From Microvelia longipes (taxonomy: Eukaryota; Arthropoda; Insecta; Hemiptera; Veliidae), in the NCBI GenBank assembly GCA_018340805.1, contig JACMZG010001913.1, positions 21,542,048-21,606,047 of the forward strand: DNA of 64,000 nt. The letters are read 5' to 3'. A program made the position numbers and the translations under genes. Below the pieces are notes generated by a model, which was given only the letters and a program-made list of their open reading frames with translations, ran no database searches and had not been told where the DNA came from. Positions 58,529 through 64,000 of this stretch are shown piece after piece (position 1 is the stretch's first letter; each line of letters opens with the position of its first letter).

Positions 58529-60351
58529 GAATCAGGAAGCATTGGGAAACATGAAAGTATGTATATCTCGAGCCAATTTTCGTAAGCACGATAGCGGTAA
58601 GACGTAGCGCGTAGCACGGAACGTACGGTAAAACCCAGAAAACGTAAAATCGGTAAGTGAACAAATTCCGAGTTGTGTATCGTTATGGATGCTTTTGGGG
58701 CTCTGAGCTGAATGGAAACGGTCCGGAGCTGATATGAGCACTCAATGTTCTCAAAGCCCGATATTTTAGGACTTATAAGAACGATATTTTTTATAGTTTT
58801 ATTTACATTATATAAGGTTATAGTTACAAAATAATTTTGCGAGCACCATAAGCCTGAGTTTTAGGTTTGAAATCTGAAAGTTTACAACTAGACAATAATA
58901 TTCAAGCAAGGAGATCTGCAAGGCCTCCTCTCAAATTCATGAATTTTCAAAGGAGTTGCGCTAAATTTTTTTTACTAAACTATTTGTTAAATATAATTGT
59001 TAAAATTGTACACAATAATGTGTGATCATTACTAAGATTTAATTTAGTTCAAATAATTATGAGTATGCGCATAGATTGTGAATAAACAATGGCATAATTC
59101 CGTCGATTTCCTCTAAAAAAAGTCCGGAAGAACGCATTGCAAAGGAAATTCGCCCAGCATGCAGACCTATAACCCAAAATTATTTTTATTCAACACGAAT
59201 ATGTTTTTTCTTCTATGATACTATTCACTTAATCTTCTCCAAGCATCTAGTTAAAATAATTGAATCCTATATCATTAGGATTTTATTTACTAAGATTGCA
59301 GTATCTTTCTGAATAAAAATGATTTGAAATCGTTAAAGATATTGCGTTATTAAAAACCCAACCTATAAGAATTTATCTAATCATCTTGTTTGGGCTAAAG
59401 AGAGACTAGTCAAGATTAGCCCGCACTAAGTACAACTCACTAGCTCGGGAACAGTATTAACGGCTAAGAAATCAACATAAACAAATATAATACAAATAAA
59501 TACCATACCATGTATTTTACATAAATCAAGTAAATAGGGCCAAGCGAGCTATGAAAGAAATTGGGCTATGGTGATAAATTTTGGTGATAGTCGCTCGTGG
59601 TGAATAAGTAGAATGCTTGCACCAGACCTCCAAAACAGAAAACAGAATAACTATATATAGCTAAGCAAAACCTGATGTTAATTGTTGGATCCAAAATTCC
59701 AATTTGGGTGTTTGATTTCTAGAATTAGGTGGCTTCAGTATTGCTGAATGTTGTCTATGAAAGGGGAAACTCACAACACAGCACAGTCCAAGAAATGGAA
59801 TTCTTAATGAAATTATTGGCACAATTTCACATCCAGAATGGGGTATATATGAAACGGCAAAAAATTATAAAAGAAATCAAAATTGCAAAACTCAAAAGAA
59901 AACTTGTATCACTACTACTTTTTCTCCATCTTTTTTTCATTGCTAGCTGAATTAGCTGGTGCAGCAAACCTAAATTGAGGTTCAGGTCCAGAGTTGGTTA
60001 CACTGGCAAAGAATTAAAATATGCTAAATCAGCAACACGGCAAAGTCTTCCAGGTTTAGCAGTGAATGCCCTATTCCAGGGGAAGGTTAATAACTTAACA
60101 AAAGGACAATACATGGTATAGCTCATGTTATCAATTTTAACACTAAGATGGTAGGGCTAGTCTCGAAAACATCTGTATCTAGAGTTATACCATTTCTTCG
60201 ACCAGAGTGTGTGTAGAATCAAGAGGGAAGCCTGACACTAATATCTAACCTATATAACCTGTTATTTGCATGAGCTGTCTAAAAAATCAAGCTACCAAGT
60301 ACGGAACTTAACTTATAATATGTCATGCTTTTCTAGACATTATGTAAGAAT
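58527..60351. other. Unassigned sequence
   Basis: No gene recognised. A block at 58670-58790 (GAGCTGAATGGAAACGGTCC, GAGCTGATATGAGCA) resembles 44130-44210. An open frame at 59729-59950 has no family signature. Confidence 0.4.
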
Positions 60352-60509
60352 GTAAGGGTAAAAATACGAATTTGAGGGTTTGGCCAATAATGTTTGTTAG
60401 AACGTAAGAATGAAAATACGAATTCGAGGGTTGGGCCATATTACGTTTGTTAGAACGTAAGGATGAAAATACGAATTCGAGGGTTCGGCCACTTAAAGGC
60501 CAAACTATT
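60352..60509. repeat. 53-bp tandem repeat, three units
   Basis: Units start at 60352, 60404 and 60457. Each carries GTAAG, AAAATACGAAT, CGAGGGTT(T/G/C)GGCCA and TTTGTTAGAAC (the third is truncated). Confidence 0.85.
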
Positions 60510-61967
60510 AAAATCTTTATTACAGCATATAAAATAGGATTAATTTAAAAAACATTCTCACTGAAGAATTTATCAAGGGACCAGCAATTTTGTACGAGTT
60601 ATTACTTAGAAAATCAGGTTTCCTTGTATAACGGATATGAATTTCAACCAATATTTCAAACTATATAAATAGGAGTTTGCTAAAACTACTTCTAATTTGT
60701 CTTCCTCATCATTAACGTTTTAATAACTATTTTACTTTTGGTTTAGAGGATAAAAATTAAGAACAAGATAACAGTATAGAACAAATAATATCGTGTTAAA
60801 TTGTTATTACTGTTTTAATATATAGACACGGATAGGTTTTTAAGTTTAATCTTTATAATAACATGTTTATGCTCTTTAATATCACGTGAACATAATTAAA
60901 CTATTGTTGATGATAAAAACAGCTATGAGGTAATAAGTTTTAAATTTAACAACAAGTTTATTTACTTAGCAAATTGTCACCGAAAATTTCTTTTGATTGG
61001 ACTTTAAAAATTATTTATCAATAAGGTTAGGATTGACTTGGTGGAATCAAGTATAAATCATTGAAAGCAACAAAGAAAAGAAAAACTAATAATATTAACG
61101 TAAATATACAAAGAATATTAATCATATAAAATAATATAAGGACTTATTACTAACCGTGGCTTTATTTATAATTGTGGTGCCTACTAATAAAAACACAGTA
61201 TAATTTCATTTAATACTAATATTTTTTGAGTACTAATATTACAGAGAAAAATTATTTTGACCCTAGGGTCTAAATAATAATTAATTATTATTTCGAACCC
61301 TTAAATATCCATTAACTTACAAGCTTGTTTTTTGACTTAAATAAATACAGATATTATTTTTTGGAAATTGTATACCACGAATGATGCTATTTGTGACAGC
61401 CACATTAGTATCAAATGATAATATTTGTTTTAGCTCTCTCGCATTCATTTGAACCAAATTAATACTTTTAAAGCAGTAAACTTTTCATTATCTTAAAAGC
61501 AAATTTAATACCTATCTATTTATTTAAAGGCTTCAGAGAAAATTATTTGGACCAGTGTAAAGCAAACACTACAAAAGAGCCTATTTCATAGTAATATCCT
61601 ATTGTAGGAAAGTGAAAATAATTTCACTTATAAGTAGGCTGTATGTCAATATAAACTCATTTTTCTACTCTTTATTGTAATTTAACTTTATCACGCAATC
61701 GGAAAGGATAACCGCACTTAAGTTTCAAGCGTTGGTTTGAAGAACAAGCATAGTGTTTGCTCTAATACCATCAGCGATATGTAATACCATAGCGCGTGGT
61801 CTAGAGATTTGAAGCTATACCACAAGATTACTAGAGATTGTACTCCAAACTACAATTCAAATTTTTATCTTCATATTTTTATCGATGTGTGAATTTTGGC
61901 CTGGGAAAAACGTTAGGCTTGTAGAGCTTGTTGACAATTAATGTCATCTTATTAATATATTATTATT

Positions 61968-62206
61968 CAAGATGTTAGAAATTTATAAGTTGGTTCAATT
62001 CGTTGCAAACAAACCAAACGCATTTGGAGGTTTTTATGAATGACGTGTGAAATCATTGCAGGAATCGGTATAAGTGGTCAACATTGAAAATTTACTGTTT
62101 ATTCCTGCTATGATGTCAATTCCGGACTATAACCTAACCTGTCAAAAAATTGATATCATTCATAAAAACCCTTCAATTGAATCACCTTATAAATTTTATC
62201 AACTTG
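61968..62206 (+). mobile_element. MITE family B, single copy
   Basis: 239 bp. The left end CAAGATGTTAGAAATTTATA and the right end, read in reverse, CAAGTTGATAAAATTTATAA show the terminal inversion. The interior matches each half of the element at 54309-54784, including GTCAACATTGAAAATTTACT. Confidence 0.8.
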
Positions 62207-62485
62207 ATTATTAATGTCGTTTTGCAGTTTGTCATGTCATTATATTAATTTATATATTCAAGTCGAAATATTACTTATCGTCGCCTATCATTAACATGGC
62301 TGTTAAACATTAAGAGAAAAGTACGAATTTCTAAATATGATCGAAAATTGGAAAACGCTGGATTTATCAGAATTGTTTGCTGCTTATCTGCACAAAATTT
62401 GATGTTCGACCACGAATAGGGGATAAATAATTTATAAAATTTACAAAATGTATCAGTAGCACAGCTTTATATTTTAAAATAAATT

Positions 62486-62785
62486 ATGAAGATTTAGGTC
62501 TTTCGGTCGTGACCGTGTTAAAGTAGATAAAGAATCTGTCGTTTCGCTTTCACTGTGGAAAGAATATTCAGGGATTTAAGAAATCATGGATAAAAACACA
62601 ATGCTCTACAAAACTGAACTGAATTTTTTGTTTCTTATTCAGTTTTGTAGAGCATTTTATTTTTTATCTATGATGTTCGACAGCCATGAAGATGCCTCCC
62701 ACAGTGAAAGTGAAACGTCGGATTCATCATCTACATTGACATCGTGTCAATGTAGATGATGAATCCGGAAAACCTAAATCTTTAT
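62486..62785. mobile_element. Foldback element with hammerhead-like arms and terminal hairpin
   Basis: Arms share AAGATTTAGG/CCTAAATCTT outside and TGCTCTACAAAACTGAA at the centre. The left arm (minus) has CTGAATA, a perfect stem II GCTTTC/GAAAGC and GAAA (62542-62545). The right arm (plus) has ATGAAGA, CACAGTGAAAGT, GAAACGTCGG. Both cores depart from consensus. A perfect 23-bp hairpin with loop TCG lies at 62719-62767. Confidence 0.65.
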
Positions 62786-62789
62786 GACA

Positions 62790-63900
62790 ATACCGCGGAA
62801 GACTACACTGTTCATTAAAATCAATTAGATATGCTACACGTAATTATGCACCATTATTAAATACATTTTTGGTTTAAGAGAAAGAACTATGACTACTAAA
62901 CTGTTGTTACTGTAATTGATGATTTACGAATAGTAAATTACAACTAGACTGTGAAATAAATCGTTTTTTTACCCAAGGGACCTATTAAAGTAACAAAAGT
63001 TATTCACAGCTATCTAAGTTTATGCGCATTTTCTTTGAAAAATACAGAAGAAATGAGTTACGAGTAGTGCTTGATAACTGAATAACTGCTCAAGTTATGA
63101 AGCATAAGCCGGAACCTTAAGGCTGTGCTACCCGTAGCGAATTAAGTTTTCCCCATTTTTCTCCGTAACTATTAGTCGTAGAGGCTTGAAATTTTTTATA
63201 CATGCTAAGCAAATTATGCTGAAGAGGCTAACGTCGTCCAATTTTTAATATCATGCCTAGAAACCCCCTTTTTATTCTTGGACGAAAAAAATCAAACGAC
63301 GTTAGCCGATTTCTAGAGGTTTCAATATGGTGTATACCAAATTTGGTACAATTCTGATGAAAATTGTAGTCGGAAATCGGGGAAAACTAAATACTAACAC
63401 TAAGAGAGAATTTACACAAGCTTACTAACACAAAGACAAGACTAGTTAATTTTTACAGGGATTAAGCTCTCAAGGTCAAACATTGTCTGTTATCTCCTTT
63501 AGCTATTCCACTCCCTTTCTTCATCATGGCTGCCGTTTTATAACGTAAACAAACCTTTAGATTTAAAAAAAAATATCTTTTCGATAATTTTTTATATTTT
63601 ATTATTTAACTAATATTCTATATATTACAATGCAGTATAATGTATATTTGTATATTATTTATATATTATATATAATACATATAATAATATTTTATATTGC
63701 CCTCCCCGTTACATGTACTACATTTATTAAATATATACATATATAGTCATTATATATTAATTTATAATAGATAAAATATTTATATTTTTGATGTAAGAAA
63801 ATAAAAAAAATATCATATCATAAGTATATGTATTTATTCAAAAGGTAACTTGACAACTCATGTAGAATAATACATAACTTCAAATCACATAAAAATCGGC
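62790..63900. other. Unassigned AT-rich sequence
   Basis: No gene recognised. GCTAACGTCG near 63229 and CGACGTTAGC near 63297 form a small inverted pair about 70 bases apart. TATAT-rich sequence lies at 63.6-63.8 kb. Confidence 0.4.
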
Positions 63901-63904
63901 ACAG

Positions 63905-64000
63905 AGAAACCTCCGAACTTTTCCTCATCACATCGGACTAAAATAGTAAATAAAGTCGTATTATTTTTAGCGGTCGCCCATCCAGACATTAACCTTGCTC
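63905..64000 (-). mobile_element. 5S-derived SINE, copy D, cut by the window edge
   Basis: The tail CTCCGAACTTTTCCTCATCA then ATCGGA, and the C-box-like GCGGTCGCCCATCCAGACAT with AACCTTGCTC at the edge, match copy C. The A box would lie outside the window. Confidence 0.75.

Noticed and set aside
36600..64000. Upstream exons (TM1-4, hormone-binding domain) of the class B receptor
   Set aside because: Looked for GWG, RN.IH.NL and Cys-rich ectodomain patterns on the minus strand and found none that I could support.

Overview
The window is animal, most likely arthropod, nuclear DNA. It is AT-rich, has long introns with canonical GT-AG ends, and is packed with short mobile elements and long (TA)n arrays. 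The arthropod guess rests on a class B receptor closest, from memory, to insect diuretic-hormone-44 (CRF-like) receptors, on I/Jockey-type LINE debris and on 5S-rRNA-derived SINEs. The species cannot be told.

Four host genes are supported. (1) 1-2143 (+): an MTA-family NuRD subunit in one uninterrupted exon, missing only the first two bases of its probable start codon. (2) 5813-11633 (+): the mitochondrial release-factor-like rescue factor MTRFR, in two exons 5.3 kb apart. Inside that intron lies a second, diverged copy of the catalytic exon, with the same splice phase but GGS in place of GGQ. (3) 17756-36470 (-): the C-terminal half (ECL2 to C-tail) of a class B GPCR in five joined exons plus one candidate alternative last exon; its 5' exons were not found and probably lie outside the window. 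(4) 32224-33894 (-): an intact single-exon RanBPM/RanBP9 gene lying on the same strand inside the 13.6-kb intron of the receptor gene.

The remaining sequence is mostly mobile DNA. The most striking class is a set of long inverted-repeat (foldback) elements at 8.3, 9.8, 14.1, 18.8, 20.9, 31.0 and 62.5 kb, plus a single arm at 13.8 kb. Most arms carry a hammerhead-ribozyme-like core (CTGANGA, stem II, GAAA, short palindromic stem III), as known from Penelope-like retroelements; some copies look intact and others have decayed. Others are a Harbinger-like MITE with an internal 20-bp minisatellite, a TA-flanked 0.9-kb TIR element, two further MITE families with several copies, 5S-derived SINEs (one with a 60-bp module tandemly repeated), a Copia integrase scrap, a Helitron 3' end, a hAT end, and LINE remnants, including a LINE inserted into an older LINE.

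From about 37 kb to the right edge I recognise no intact host gene. That part is repeats, microsatellites and unassigned AT-rich sequence, with one GC-rich island of perfect hairpins at 44.3 kb.
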